64,000 nt of DNA from Ancylomarina euxina (GTDB lineage Bacteria; Bacteroidota; Bacteroidia; Bacteroidales; Marinifilaceae): assembly GCF_003863355.1 (NCBI RefSeq), contig NZ_QQWG01000005.1, positions 124,001 to 188,000 on the forward strand, written 5' to 3'. The notes under the pieces are model-generated. The model worked only from the letters and a program-made list of their open reading frames with translations. It was not told the origin of the DNA and did no database searches. Within the stretch, counting starts at the first letter, position 1; each line of letters starts with the position of its first letter. Shown in pieces: positions 1-9,456 of the stretch. The translations under genes were made by a program, and so were the position numbers.

Positions 1-365
1 CAGAAGACAAGTTCGATAAGTGGTATATAGATACCACTGTTGTTGCTCCACTTATTTCTGATAAACCCGGAGCACTAGGATTGCTTATTGTAAAAAAGAA
101 TGGCTGCTTGGCTTGTCATTCATTGGATGGATCTAAAATTGTCGGTCCAACCTGGAAAGGCTTGTTTGGCACTCAAGAGACAGTTGTGACAGATGGAGTA
201 GAACGACAGTTAACTGTTGACAGTGCCTATGTTTTAAACTCTATTTATAATCCGAACGATGATATCGTAAAGGGTTTTAAAAAAGGCTTAATGCTATCTT
301 ATAAAAATGAATTAAAGGAAGAGGATATAAATGAAATTATTGAATTTATGAAGACTCTGAAATAG
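1..365 (+). CDS. coxB: Cytochrome c oxidase subunit II, C-terminal part with fused cytochrome c domain (5' truncated by window)
   Basis: The reading frame is open from the first bases and ends in TAG, so this is the 3' end of a longer gene. The visible part holds a class I cytochrome c domain: a CLACH heme-binding motif, a following GPTWKGLFG segment, and a late Met (GLMLS) that fits as the distal heme ligand. A heme c domain fused behind the CuA domain is the arrangement of caa3-type oxidase subunit II, which passes electrons from a donor such as alternative complex III to oxygen. The CuA domain lies outside the window, so the name rests on the tail plus the adjacent act operon. It converges with that operon across a shared terminator. 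An isolated cytochrome c is the alternative. Confidence 0.72.
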   Translation, partial: EDKFDKWYIDTTVVAPLISDKPGALGLLIVKKNGCLACHSLDGSKIVGPTWKGLFGTQETVVTDGVERQLTVDSAYVLNSIYNPNDDIVKGFKKGLMLSYKNELKEEDINEIIEFMKTLK

Positions 366-414
366 GTCTTACAATAGAAATTACTGAGCCTCTTTTAAGA
401 TAAATGCTCAAACG

Positions 415-449
415 AAAAGACATAAAACCTATTGGGTTTTATGTCTTTT
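415..449. terminator. Bidirectional intrinsic terminator between coxB and actE
   Basis: A perfect 15-bp inverted repeat (415-429 with 435-449) with a 5-nt loop lies between two convergent genes. The outer ends are A-rich on the left and T-rich on the right, giving a U tract in both directions. Confidence 0.85.
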
Positions 450-466
450 TAATTTTGTGTTAAAAA

Positions 467-1033
467 TTATTCTATTTTTTGCAGCTTGTTTTTAACGTAT
501 GCGGTAATACGCCATCTGTCTTCTTGACTGATCTGAGAGGCATGTGCTCCCATGATACCCCAACCTACTGAAATCACATGGAAAATTTCTCCATCCGGGA
601 CTTTTTTCATTTTATTTGATAATAAGTTTGCTGCTTGATAAGGGTAACGTCCACTGGTTACAAGATAACCTTGTCCATCACCTACTTCTCCATGGCAATA
701 AATACAAAATACCTCGTATTTTTTTTTGCCAGCTATAAGGGTTTCTTCATTAATGATTAACGGATTATCCCAGTTTTTCCCTGTTAACTCACGATTTTCA
801 TCCGATTTTTCAAGTGTGTATGGTATCATCCCTCTGGGAATAGTTCCTTTTACTGGCAAGCGGGCTGTTAAGTTATCAGCAAAGTTTGGATTCGCCGTAT
901 AGCTTTCATAAGCTCTGGAATTAGCCATATCCGGGAAATAGGAATGACCAGGATGGTTTCGATTTCTATCACAGGCCGAGAGAAAGATTATCGCCAAAAA
1001 TAATAGACTTATATATGAAGCAGGTTTAAACAT
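467..1033 (-). CDS. actE: Alternative complex III subunit E, monoheme cytochrome c lipoprotein
   Basis: A 188-residue protein with a lipoprotein signal (hydrophobic segment ending in LSAC, predicted acylated Cys about residue 21) and one CXXCH heme site (CIYCH) in a cytochrome c fold; the Met in WGIMGAHAS is a candidate distal ligand. In alternative complex III (ACIII) the monoheme subunit sits on the periplasmic face and helps pass electrons from the quinol site to the terminal oxidase. It is the last gene of the act operon, starting 23 bp after actF, and ends at the terminator shared with coxB. ActE normally precedes ActF; here the order is reversed. Confidence 0.85.
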   Translation of the reverse strand: MFKPASYISLLFLAIIFLSACDRNRNHPGHSYFPDMANSRAYESYTANPNFADNLTARLPVKGTIPRGMIPYTLEKSDENRELTGKNWDNPLIINEETLIAGKKKYEVFCIYCHGEVGDGQGYLVTSGRYPYQAANLLSNKMKKVPDGEIFHVISVGWGIMGAHASQISQEDRWRITAYVKNKLQKIE

Positions 1034-1056
1034 GATATGGACTTTTTATAAGACGT

Positions 1057-2220
1057 TTAGGTTTCGTAATGGAAACTTTCTTCAAGGAAAGGATCATTTT
1101 TGCATAATAAAGGTTTTTTCGAAAGAGCATTGAATACTACAAATAGGAAGCCTCCAAGGTATAAGCAGGCCGAACCTATTTCAATTAGACCAATTTGAGC
1201 TGTCTCTCCCAATATGCCAGGGCTTAGCATAAGATAGATATTTAGCCATTGCCCAATTAGAACCACTGCAGCAACCATGGCTAACCATTTGATATTACGT
1301 TTTGAGTTCCTGGTCATCAAAGCCAGGAATGGAAATACAAAATTTAGAACCAGAATGGCGAAAAATAAGATAGGGAAACCATTCAACCTTTGTGCGAAGT
1401 AAACGGTCTCTTCAGGAATATGACTGTACCAAATTAGCATGTATTGGAAAAACCAGAGGTACATCCAAAAAATACTGAATCCAAAAAGGTATTTACCTAA
1501 GTCATGAAGGTGTTCTTTATTTACAAAATCGATATATCCCTGAGATTTAAGCAAGGCTATAATCAGAATAAATGCGGCAATTCCTGAAACAAACAAACCA
1601 ATAAAGACATACCAGCCAAAAAGTGTACTGTACCAATGTGGATCAACCGACATGATCCAATCCCAGGTCATTGTAGAACTACTGATAGCAAAGAAGGCCA
1701 TAAATAAAGCAGCTAGAATCCTTCCTTGTTTGTGGAATTTGTAGTTATCAGATAAATCCTGAGAAATTGAATTTTTGCGAAGCAAATAACTTAGACCTAT
1801 CCAACCTGCAAAATAAACAGCCATTCTAATAAAGAAAAAAGGCAAATTAAGATAGGCGGATTTTCCCTTAATGATTGGGTCATGTAGATCATGATGTGAC
1901 CAGTGATACAAATCGTGCATGCCAAAAATTAGCAAGAACATCAATGCCGCTGAATAGGGCAGGAAAGTGCTTAGAGCTTCAGGTATTCGTTTTAAGCTCA
2001 CATGCCAGCCCGAATGTGCAATTTTATGGAGCGCGATAAATAAGGCTCCAAAAAGAGAAAGAAACAGGAAATATAGGTTGTTAAGCAAAACATTCATCCA
2101 AACTTGTTTGTTATCGGGATTTTCTAAAAGAAAACTAAGCGCAATCAGTAGGCTACCAATAACAGAAATGGATAAAAATACCTGTTTTGTTTTTTTTGAT
2201 AAGATATAATTCGTGTTCAT
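1057..2220 (-). CDS. actF: Alternative complex III subunit F, integral membrane protein (quinol:cytochrome c oxidoreductase)
   Basis: A 387-residue polytopic membrane protein with about ten hydrophobic segments, beginning with a TM near residues 12-30. The motif TMTWDWIMSVDPHWYSTLFG in the middle is typical of the ActF/quinol:cytochrome c oxidoreductase family, which is related to NrfD/PsrC membrane subunits. With ActC it forms the membrane part of ACIII. It lies between actD and actE in the operon, with 21 and 23 bp gaps. It carries no cofactor motif of its own. Confidence 0.87.
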   Translation of the reverse strand: MNTNYILSKKTKQVFLSISVIGSLLIALSFLLENPDNKQVWMNVLLNNLYFLFLSLFGALFIALHKIAHSGWHVSLKRIPEALSTFLPYSAALMFLLIFGMHDLYHWSHHDLHDPIIKGKSAYLNLPFFFIRMAVYFAGWIGLSYLLRKNSISQDLSDNYKFHKQGRILAALFMAFFAISSSTMTWDWIMSVDPHWYSTLFGWYVFIGLFVSGIAAFILIIALLKSQGYIDFVNKEHLHDLGKYLFGFSIFWMYLWFFQYMLIWYSHIPEETVYFAQRLNGFPILFFAILVLNFVFPFLALMTRNSKRNIKWLAMVAAVVLIGQWLNIYLMLSPGILGETAQIGLIEIGSACLYLGGFLFVVFNALSKKPLLCKNDPFLEESFHYET

Positions 2221-2241
2221 CAGCTTATGATTTTGAATTAA

Positions 2242-2760
2242 TTATTTATGCTCTTTGAGTTGAATCTCATGTGCCGCCTCTTGCTCTAAGATGGCCTTAA
2301 CATTATTGAAGTGTTCATCATTTTCGTTTGCTTCAATAATGATGACGAAACGATCATCAGTTATTCTTTCATCGTGAATTTTATTCTTAGCTCCTAATCC
2401 CAATTTTGATCTGAAAAGGAAAGCGAATACCATGGCGACGGCAGCAAATAGCACGGTAACTTCAAAGGTGATGGGTATAAAGGATGGAATAGAAAAATGA
2501 GGCTTCCCACCAATAAATAGGGGATAATCAACTACAAATGTCCAGGTTTGAAAACCGAAAGCAAAAAGTGTTCCTATAGCTCCTGCAATAAAACCAACAG
2601 TAGGTAGTTTGGATTCTTTTAAACCCAAAACCTTATCTAAGCCATGTACCGGAAGAGGCGTTAAAACATCGAGTATCAATATTTTCTTTTCCATTAATGT
2701 TTTGCTTGCCCTCAAAAGATCTTCTTCATCTGTGAAATAGGCTGAAATATAGCTTCTCAT
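2242..2760 (-). CDS. actD: Alternative complex III subunit D (DUF3341)
   Basis: A 172-residue protein with an N-terminal cytoplasmic alpha/beta portion (YFTDEEDLLRASKTLMEKK), two transmembrane helices at about residues 57-75 and 95-115, and a charged C-terminal tail. This matches the DUF3341 family, which is ActD of ACIII; in other ACIII complexes it is a peripheral/membrane-anchored subunit without cofactors. Its ATG overlaps the actC stop by 4 bp (ATGA), so translational coupling is likely. Confidence 0.87.
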   Translation of the reverse strand: MRSYISAYFTDEEDLLRASKTLMEKKILILDVLTPLPVHGLDKVLGLKESKLPTVGFIAGAIGTLFAFGFQTWTFVVDYPLFIGGKPHFSIPSFIPITFEVTVLFAAVAMVFAFLFRSKLGLGAKNKIHDERITDDRFVIIIEANENDEHFNNVKAILEQEAAHEIQLKEHK

Positions 2761-4127
2761 AGCGTTTCGTTTTTAGTTTCTTTTTCACCTGAGCTTTTAA
2801 TAACCGTTTTAATCTCAGCAATAGCAATCACAGGAAATACCCGAATAAATAATAGAAAACATGAGAAAAATAAGCCAAGTGTACCTATGAAGATTCCAAC
2901 TTCAACAATGGTTGGTGAGTACATGGACCAACTCGATGGCAGGTAGTCGCGATGTAATGACGTAACGATGATCACGAATCTCTCGAACCACATACCAATA
3001 TTGATAAAGATTGAAAGAATAAAGGTAAAGACAAGATTTCGCCTCAGTTTTCTGAACCACAGGAGTTGTGGTGATATGACATTACAAGTCATCATGATTG
3101 CATAAGCCCACCAATATGGTCCTGTTGCACGGTTAAGAAAGGCATATTGCTCATATTCTACACCAGAGTACCATGAGATAAAGAGTTCGGTCATATATGC
3201 AATTCCCACGATTGACCCTGTTGCAATGATGATTTTATTCATCGATTCAATATGTGACAGGGTGATGTAGTTTTCCAAATTGAGAACCTTACGTGTAACA
3301 ATCAATAAGGTTAGTACCATCGCAAAGCCTGAGAAAATGGCACCTGCCACAAAATAGGGTGGGAAAATAGTCGTATGCCAACCCGGAATTATCGCGGTAG
3401 CAAAGTCAGAACTTACAATACTATGAACCGAAAGAACCAGTGGTGCAGCTAGACCGGCTAATATTAAACTGAGTTTTTCGTGACGTTGCCAGTGTTTTAC
3501 AGATCCTGTCCATCCGAAACTAAGCAAGCCATAAATGTATTTCTTTGCTTTAGATGTCACTCTGTCTCTCATGGTTCCGATATCAGGGATTAGACCCATA
3601 TACCAAAATAGTAAGGATACTAAAAGGTAGGTCGAAATAGCAAAAACATCCCATAAGAGAGGCGAATTAAAATTCACCCAAAGACCACGAGTATTAGGAT
3701 AAGGAAAAACAAAAAATGCCAATAGAGGACGTCCCATATGAATTAATGGAAAGAGACCAGCACACATAACTGCAAATATGGTCATGGCTTCAGCAGAACG
3801 GTTGATACTTGTTCTCCATTTTTGACGGAAGAGTAAAAGAATAGCAGATATAAAAGTTCCAGCATGACCAATACCGACCCACCAAACAAAATTGGTGATT
3901 CCCCACCCCCAACCAATGGTTCGATTGAGTCCCCAAGTTCCTATACCTTCCCATACAGTATAACCCATCATGGCAAGACCAAAAAACATGGCTGATAAAC
4001 TTATGGTCAGCCCCATATACCAAGCTTTTCCAGGTTTGCCCTCAATAGGAGCGGCAATATCCTTAGTTATTTGGCTATAAGTTTTGTTTCCCTTTATTAG
4101 AGGTTCTCGAATTGGAGATACGTACAT
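2757..4127 (-). CDS. actC: Alternative complex III subunit C, NrfD/PsrC-like quinol-binding membrane subunit
   Basis: A 456-residue membrane protein with about ten TM helices. Recognisable NrfD-family segments include WGWGITNFVWWVGIGHAGTF near residue 75 and the conserved HSIVSSDFA and GWHTTIFPPYFVAGAIFSG segments further on. ActC carries the quinol-binding site next to the Fe-S subunit ActB and is the likely site of quinol oxidation. It follows actB by 19 bp and overlaps actD by 4 bp. Confidence 0.92.
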   Translation of the reverse strand: MYVSPIREPLIKGNKTYSQITKDIAAPIEGKPGKAWYMGLTISLSAMFFGLAMMGYTVWEGIGTWGLNRTIGWGWGITNFVWWVGIGHAGTFISAILLLFRQKWRTSINRSAEAMTIFAVMCAGLFPLIHMGRPLLAFFVFPYPNTRGLWVNFNSPLLWDVFAISTYLLVSLLFWYMGLIPDIGTMRDRVTSKAKKYIYGLLSFGWTGSVKHWQRHEKLSLILAGLAAPLVLSVHSIVSSDFATAIIPGWHTTIFPPYFVAGAIFSGFAMVLTLLIVTRKVLNLENYITLSHIESMNKIIIATGSIVGIAYMTELFISWYSGVEYEQYAFLNRATGPYWWAYAIMMTCNVISPQLLWFRKLRRNLVFTFILSIFINIGMWFERFVIIVTSLHRDYLPSSWSMYSPTIVEVGIFIGTLGLFFSCFLLFIRVFPVIAIAEIKTVIKSSGEKETKNETL

Positions 4128-4146
4128 AACTTGATATTATAGTGGT

Positions 4147-7095
4147 TTAACTCTTTTTATTTCTGATTCTGGTTAGATAACTAACCGAAGGAAGTGTATG
4201 AATTTCTTCCAATAAATGGTAGTTTCTATCACTGGAAGCGACTTTAAATAAGTCACTAGCCTTGTCATTTAGATCTCCGAATAGGATGGCTCCAGAAGGG
4301 CAGGTTTGTTGGCAGGCCGTATTGATATCACCGTCTTTAACTTTTCGTCCTTCAAGCTTCGCATTAAGTTTACCTTCCTGAATTCTCTGAACACACATCG
4401 AACACTTTTCAATCACACCTTTAGCCCTAATGGTTACATCAGGATTAAGTACCATACGACTTAAATCTAAAGTCATTCCAGCTGGATCGTGAAGGTTATT
4501 TGGAATTGAATCAGCTTGGGTATAATCGAACCAATTAAAACGTCTGACCTTATAGGGACAGTTATTACCGCAATAGCGAGTTCCAATACACCTGTTGTAA
4601 ATCATTTGATTCAATCCCTCACTACTGTGGTTTGTAGCGGCTACAGGGCAAACATTTTCGCAAGGTGCATTATCGCAATGCTGACACATAACAGGTTGGA
4701 AAACGACGCCAGGTTTGTTTTCATCACCAGAGAAATAACGGTCAATTCTGATCCACGACATTTCGTGAGCGCGAATAACTTCTTTCTTTCCTACAATCGG
4801 GACATTGTTTTCAGCCTGACAAGCTATTGTACAAGCCCCACACCCAATGCAGGCATTTAAATCAATTGCTAATCCCCAATGATGATTCGGAAATTCGGGT
4901 TCTTTATAAATCCCTGCATTCTTATACTCGTGTTTATGATCGTTTCCTGCTTTGGGGTTTTTCTTATATTCATCCAGATTTGCTTCACGAACGATTGCTC
5001 GACCTTCCATAGAATGGTGAGTTTGAGTCATCGCAAAATCGAAATGTCCTTCAACTTTTTCAAGCTTGACTGAAGAATGTTGATTCGTGTTTAGATGACT
5101 TGCTTTAAAGCCAACATCTTTACCAACTTTACCACAAATAGTTCTTCCATACCCTATCGCGATAGAGACAGTGTTATAAGCTTGACCAGGCAGAATATAG
5201 ACTGGTAATTCAAGATCACCATTGAGTTTAACCATATTCCCGGTTTCAAGACCAAGTTCTTTGGCTTGCTTAGGTGAAATATTGAGGTAATTATCCCAGC
5301 AAATTTTACTTATAGGATCTGGCATTTCTTGCAACCATGGATTATTAGCCATACTGCCATCCCCAATGGTTACCTTTTCGTATACCTGGAGTTCAATCCT
5401 ATTCGTTTTCTTTTTTTGAGTAATGGCCTCAAGGATTTTAATAATATCAAGCTCAGCAAACTTTAGTTTGTTACCTGTTACAGCCTTCGTTTGAAAGATG
5501 CCTTCTTGTAAGGTATGCTCCCAATAGGATTTAAAGTTTGTGTAAAGTGTTTGACTTGGGAAAAGTGTTTCTTCCCAATGTTTCATGATAAATTTATGGT
5601 AATCGACATCCTCACCGGACCATTTTAAAAGAGATGCCTGAAACTGGCGGGTATCGAATAGTGGATGGATAGCAGGTTGCATTAAACTGTACGAATCTTT
5701 TTTGATCTCTGCATCATTCCAACTTTCCAGATAATGATTATCAGGAGCTATGTATTTCATCAACGATGTGGTTTCGTTTGGCGTCTCATGAATTGATAAA
5801 CTGAATGAAAGAGATTCAATCGCTTTCTTAAGTTTTTCTCCTTTGGGATGAGAATACACTGGATTGGTATGATAGCATATTAGACCTTTTATTTGTCCAG
5901 ATGCTAAATTGTCTATAAGTTGATCCATATCTTCATCAATGGCTTGATGATTGAGAAGAGGAGTGTCCATATTAATGCTAGAATTGAAATTCTCTAGTTC
6001 ATAATTAATGGCATTAATCAGAATTTGTGCATTCAAATTCCGGCTTCCGGAAACAACTAATGAACGTGATTTTTGATCAAGTAAATCTTTTGCCAGCTCT
6101 TTAATAACTTTCGTTGGCTCTGGAACATTATTTTTTTGCTGGCCTTTTAATATGAGAATTTCATTGTAAAGTTGAGCAATCAGAAGGTTTAGTTCCGATG
6201 GTTTTATCGCGTGTCTTTCATCGGCATTACTTCCCGTTAAACTCATTCTCGATTCAAACTGAATATGTCGAGACATCTTATTTAGGGAACCTGAAAGTTT
6301 GCGGGTATCCGAATATGTTTTGATGTATTCGGCAGGGTTGAGCCATGTTCCTAAGAAATCGGCATCGAAACTAACAATCAAATTAGCTTTGTTGAATCGA
6401 TAATTAGGTAATCCATTTTTGTCAAAACAAAGTTTTTGTGCTCTTAGGATTGCACTAGCCGATTGGGTGTCGTATTGTACCCATTTGATATTTGGATAAG
6501 TATCAGTAAACTGTTGAATGGCTTTACGGGTAGACGGACTGAAAATAGTCGGTGTTAATAAAGCGATTTGATTATCTTTTTGGGAATTTAATGCTTTTAA
6601 TATTGATTCATCAAACTCAGCCCATGGAACTTGCTTTTGGTTAATTTGAGGAGACTGATAACGACTATTGTCGTATAAGCTTAAAACTGAAGCTTGAGTG
6701 CGAGCAGAACAAGCTCCATTACTGATTGGAGATAAATTGTTGCCCTCAATTTTTATGGGGCGACCTTCTCTGGTTTTGATTAGTATACTGGCATAATCAC
6801 TGCCATTTATATAAGTAGAAGCATAATAGTTGGCTATGCCTGGGGTAATTTCCTCTGGTTTATTCAAATATGGAATTGCTTTTTGAACCGCATTTTCACA
6901 GCTTGATAAAACAGTTGTAATAGCTAAACTGTAACCACAAAGCTTTAAGAAATCTCGACGATTACTCTTAGTTTCAGCCGTTCCATCTTCAAAAATATCG
7001 AGAACCTGCTCCAAATTACCTTTGGGGATGTGTTTTACTTGTTTAATTTCAGGACTCTCATTTTTTTCTTGCTGGCTTTTCCAGTATTTTTTCAT
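4147..7095 (-). CDS. actB: Alternative complex III subunit B, fused molybdopterin-enzyme-like and four-cluster ferredoxin protein
   Basis: A 982-residue periplasmic electron-transfer subunit. A twin-arginine motif (SNRRDFLKLCG, Arg 46-47) precedes a hydrophobic stretch, consistent with Tat export. Residues about 70-700 resemble the molybdopterin oxidoreductase catalytic subunit, although ACIII does not bind molybdenum there. From about residue 745 a ferredoxin domain follows with Cys clusters CIGCGACTIAC, CQHCDNAPCENVC, CIGTRYCGNNC and CSMC/CQQTC. These fit the three 4Fe-4S and one 3Fe-4S centres known for ActB. It passes electrons from quinol at ActC to the hemes of ActA. It lies 50 bp after actA. 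Confidence 0.93.
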   Translation of the reverse strand: MKKYWKSQQEKNESPEIKQVKHIPKGNLEQVLDIFEDGTAETKSNRRDFLKLCGYSLAITTVLSSCENAVQKAIPYLNKPEEITPGIANYYASTYINGSDYASILIKTREGRPIKIEGNNLSPISNGACSARTQASVLSLYDNSRYQSPQINQKQVPWAEFDESILKALNSQKDNQIALLTPTIFSPSTRKAIQQFTDTYPNIKWVQYDTQSASAILRAQKLCFDKNGLPNYRFNKANLIVSFDADFLGTWLNPAEYIKTYSDTRKLSGSLNKMSRHIQFESRMSLTGSNADERHAIKPSELNLLIAQLYNEILILKGQQKNNVPEPTKVIKELAKDLLDQKSRSLVVSGSRNLNAQILINAINYELENFNSSINMDTPLLNHQAIDEDMDQLIDNLASGQIKGLICYHTNPVYSHPKGEKLKKAIESLSFSLSIHETPNETTSLMKYIAPDNHYLESWNDAEIKKDSYSLMQPAIHPLFDTRQFQASLLKWSGEDVDYHKFIMKHWEETLFPSQTLYTNFKSYWEHTLQEGIFQTKAVTGNKLKFAELDIIKILEAITQKKKTNRIELQVYEKVTIGDGSMANNPWLQEMPDPISKICWDNYLNISPKQAKELGLETGNMVKLNGDLELPVYILPGQAYNTVSIAIGYGRTICGKVGKDVGFKASHLNTNQHSSVKLEKVEGHFDFAMTQTHHSMEGRAIVREANLDEYKKNPKAGNDHKHEYKNAGIYKEPEFPNHHWGLAIDLNACIGCGACTIACQAENNVPIVGKKEVIRAHEMSWIRIDRYFSGDENKPGVVFQPVMCQHCDNAPCENVCPVAATNHSSEGLNQMIYNRCIGTRYCGNNCPYKVRRFNWFDYTQADSIPNNLHDPAGMTLDLSRMVLNPDVTIRAKGVIEKCSMCVQRIQEGKLNAKLEGRKVKDGDINTACQQTCPSGAILFGDLNDKASDLFKVASSDRNYHLLEEIHTLPSVSYLTRIRNKKS

Positions 7096-7145
7096 ATTGG
7101 GTGTTTTTTTCAGTTAGCTACTTAGGTTAATAAGTGTTGCTTGGT

Positions 7146-8279
7146 CTAGTAATGACAGCGGGCACATTCTCGTCCCCCAATATCTTTAACTCGAACACTA
7201 TCGATTTGTTCTTTTGCAAGTTTAATATGGAGTTCTTTGAATGTATTAGAGTAATAGTTGTTCGTACTGAAATCAACAGCTGTTTTATCATGGCAATCTA
7301 AACACCAACCCATTGATAAATCCTCAACTTGTTTCACGATATGCATTTGTTCAACTTCTCCATGGCATTCCTGACATTCACGTTTTCCCACATTCACATG
7401 TTGTGCATGGCTGAAAAAGACATGATCAGGAAGTTTATGAATACGGACCCATTCTATTGCTTTATTGTTCTCAACTGCAGCATGAATTTTATTTATTTCA
7501 AACTTGCCTGAATTTCGACCTTCTCGAACTATTGAATGGCAGTTGAGACAAACATTAGCAGAGGGGATAACTGCAGATTTACTATTGTCGACACCTGTAT
7601 GGCAATACCTACAATCTATTTTATTATCAGTAGCATGTACTTTGTGTGAGAATTTTATGGGTTGATCGGGAGCGTAATTCTCATGACGTCCAAGTGCCAT
7701 TGCATCTTCACTTAACATTTTTATTTGATAACCTAATGCCAAAAATAAGATCAGAATTGTGATGAATTTGTATTTTATCTTCTTAGTGAAGAGTAAGTCT
7801 ATTAAAGCAAGTGTAATGATTAAACCTAAAAATAGAAAGAGGATAAGGTTGTTAACAATTGGTTTTGGTTGTTCTGTACCTTGGTTCTTTAATTTGAGTA
7901 GATAATTCTTGATATGGCTGAGTTCTTCTTCACTGTATTCGTATCCAGCATGAACTTCAGACATAAGCTTTGCAATAGGTACATTTAAAACAGAGTTAAA
8001 ATCAGATATTTCTTTATTCGAAAAACGATGAGCAATATCCCATGCTGAAGGATTCCAGTTAAGCGTATCTGAAAAACTGATATTATGGCAGCTAATGCAA
8101 GCTTTTAATTTAGTTTTTGTAAGTACTAAGCCCTTAAAAATACGTTCACCCTTCTTTGATGATTCGAGGAAATTGTGATCAGATTTATCGTGATTTTGTG
8201 TGTTTTGATTCTCGGAAAAAGATGGGGAGCTTGTCAGTAGAAAAAAGACTATAGAAAAGAATAGGTAAAGTTTACTCAT
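7146..8279 (-). CDS. actA: Alternative complex III subunit A, multiheme cytochrome c with six CXXCH sites
   Basis: A 377-residue membrane-anchored cytochrome and the first gene of the act operon. It has an N-terminal signal (residues 1-22), a heme site CISCH at residue 61, two hydrophobic helices at about 143-161 and 171-187, then five more heme sites: CRYCH 223, CLNCH 244, CQECH 302, CLDCH 326 and CARCH 372. The five C-terminal sites match the classic pentaheme ActA; the sixth sits in an extra N-terminal monoheme-cytochrome-like domain. The last motif ends one residue before the stop. The role is to carry electrons out of the ActB Fe-S chain. Confidence 0.92.
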   Translation of the reverse strand: MSKLYLFFSIVFFLLTSSPSFSENQNTQNHDKSDHNFLESSKKGERIFKGLVLTKTKLKACISCHNISFSDTLNWNPSAWDIAHRFSNKEISDFNSVLNVPIAKLMSEVHAGYEYSEEELSHIKNYLLKLKNQGTEQPKPIVNNLILFLFLGLIITLALIDLLFTKKIKYKFITILILFLALGYQIKMLSEDAMALGRHENYAPDQPIKFSHKVHATDNKIDCRYCHTGVDNSKSAVIPSANVCLNCHSIVREGRNSGKFEINKIHAAVENNKAIEWVRIHKLPDHVFFSHAQHVNVGKRECQECHGEVEQMHIVKQVEDLSMGWCLDCHDKTAVDFSTNNYYSNTFKELHIKLAKEQIDSVRVKDIGGRECARCHY

Positions 8280-8668
8280 GGTAGAATGATTTACAAATGC
8301 TTTATATAAATATGATGTCTATATTCTCGATAAGAAACCAGATTTTATTTAGAAGATCTGGAATGATTTAATTCTTAGTTAATTGTACTCGTCTTACAAG
8401 TTAAAAATTTTACTTAATTAATCACAGTTTAACTTTCAGTTTTTTTTAATATAGAATATCAATACTGATTTTTCTATAGATTAATTTCTCTTGGCTTGCC
8501 ATAGGATATTGAATGATCTGCGAATTTTATTTATAATATAAAAGGAAAGATATATTTCATAATTAATTGGAAGTGTTTTTTAGATAAAGCATTTTTTGAA
8601 AAAAATTGAAACAAAAAAGCCTTCATTCGTTAAAATGAAGGCTTTGTAATATTGTCAGTTATATCTGT
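8280..8668. other. Intergenic region upstream of the act operon
   Basis: A 389-bp AT-rich gap between the divergently read-out act operon start and the 3' end of pssA. It must hold the act promoter (minus strand), but no clear TAnnTTTG box was found. A weak 6-bp inverted repeat (8338-8343 with 8356-8361) lies about 60 bp upstream of actA and would be in the leader. The right end contains the pssA terminator. No coding potential was seen. Confidence 0.5.
8612..8645 (-). terminator. Intrinsic terminator of pssA
   Basis: A perfect 12-bp inverted repeat (8616-8627 with 8634-8645), loop 6 nt, 24 bp beyond the pssA stop; the A run at 8613-8618 gives the U tract on the minus strand. Confidence 0.85.
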
Positions 8669-9406
8669 TTATTTTCTCAGGTAATCTATTAATGAGAAGA
8701 AGATATAAACAAATAGAATTAGCGGAATAACTAACCATTTTAGAAGGATTGCTAAAACCACTAAGGTGATTAGAAATAAATATCGAATTTGATTTTCTCG
8801 CCACTTAAGACTCTTAACTTTTAAAGCAAACATGGGTATTTCAGATACTAACAGGAATGAGGTGATGAGTATAGCTGCTAGAATAAACCATTGGTTAGAA
8901 AGTAAGCCTTCAATCATTGGGTAGTCTCCAAAGTGAAAGATGATGGGTAAAGAAGCCCAAAACATGGCATTTGCAGGCGTAGGAACACCAATAAATGAAG
9001 AAGTCTGACGCGTATCGACATTAAATTTAGCCAATCGAAGTCCTGAGAAAATGGAGATGATAAAGGCGGATAATAAAATGGCTATTTGCGAATAACTTAA
9101 GTTTTCTGGAGTGAAAGCCGCAGCAGAATCTCCCAGAACGGCAAAGCGTAAGTATGAAAAGGCTATGGTTGCTGGTGCAAAACCAAAACTTAGCATATCT
9201 GCTAATGAGTCCAGTTCTTTACCCATTTCAGAATAGGCACCTAACAATCGGGCGAAGAGTCCATCCATAAAATCGAATACTGCGGCTAGAATGATTAAAA
9301 GAGCAGCAGGGTATAAATAACCTTCAATAGCCAATAAACTGGCAATACAACCTGATAGAATATTTAAACAGGTAATGGCATTTGGGATATGTTTTGTGAT
9401 TGACAT
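8669..9406 (-). CDS. pssA: CDP-diacylglycerol--serine O-phosphatidyltransferase
   Basis: A 245-residue membrane protein with about seven hydrophobic segments. It has a complete CDP-alcohol phosphatidyltransferase signature, DG-x2-AR-x8-G-x3-D-x3-D, beginning with the DGLFAR segment near residue 48 and ending in ELDSLAD. The family joins CDP-diacylglycerol and serine to make phosphatidylserine, the precursor of phosphatidylethanolamine. Length and the SFGFAPA segment after the motif fit the PssA (type II) group rather than PgsA. It is a single gene with its own terminator. CdsA, which makes the CDP-diacylglycerol substrate, is also encoded in this window at 24.5 kb. Confidence 0.9.
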   Translation of the reverse strand: MSITKHIPNAITCLNILSGCIASLLAIEGYLYPAALLIILAAVFDFMDGLFARLLGAYSEMGKELDSLADMLSFGFAPATIAFSYLRFAVLGDSAAAFTPENLSYSQIAILLSAFIISIFSGLRLAKFNVDTRQTSSFIGVPTPANAMFWASLPIIFHFGDYPMIEGLLSNQWFILAAILITSFLLVSEIPMFALKVKSLKWRENQIRYLFLITLVVLAILLKWLVIPLILFVYIFFSLIDYLRK

Positions 9407-9456
9407 CGTATCGAATTATTTTGATCAATAAATATGGCTCAGCTATGTGAGTCATG

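Noticed and set aside
4516-5073. Three open frames on the + strand within actB
   Set aside because: They are shadows of actB, with no family similarity and no start signals; the Fe-S motifs are on the minus strand.
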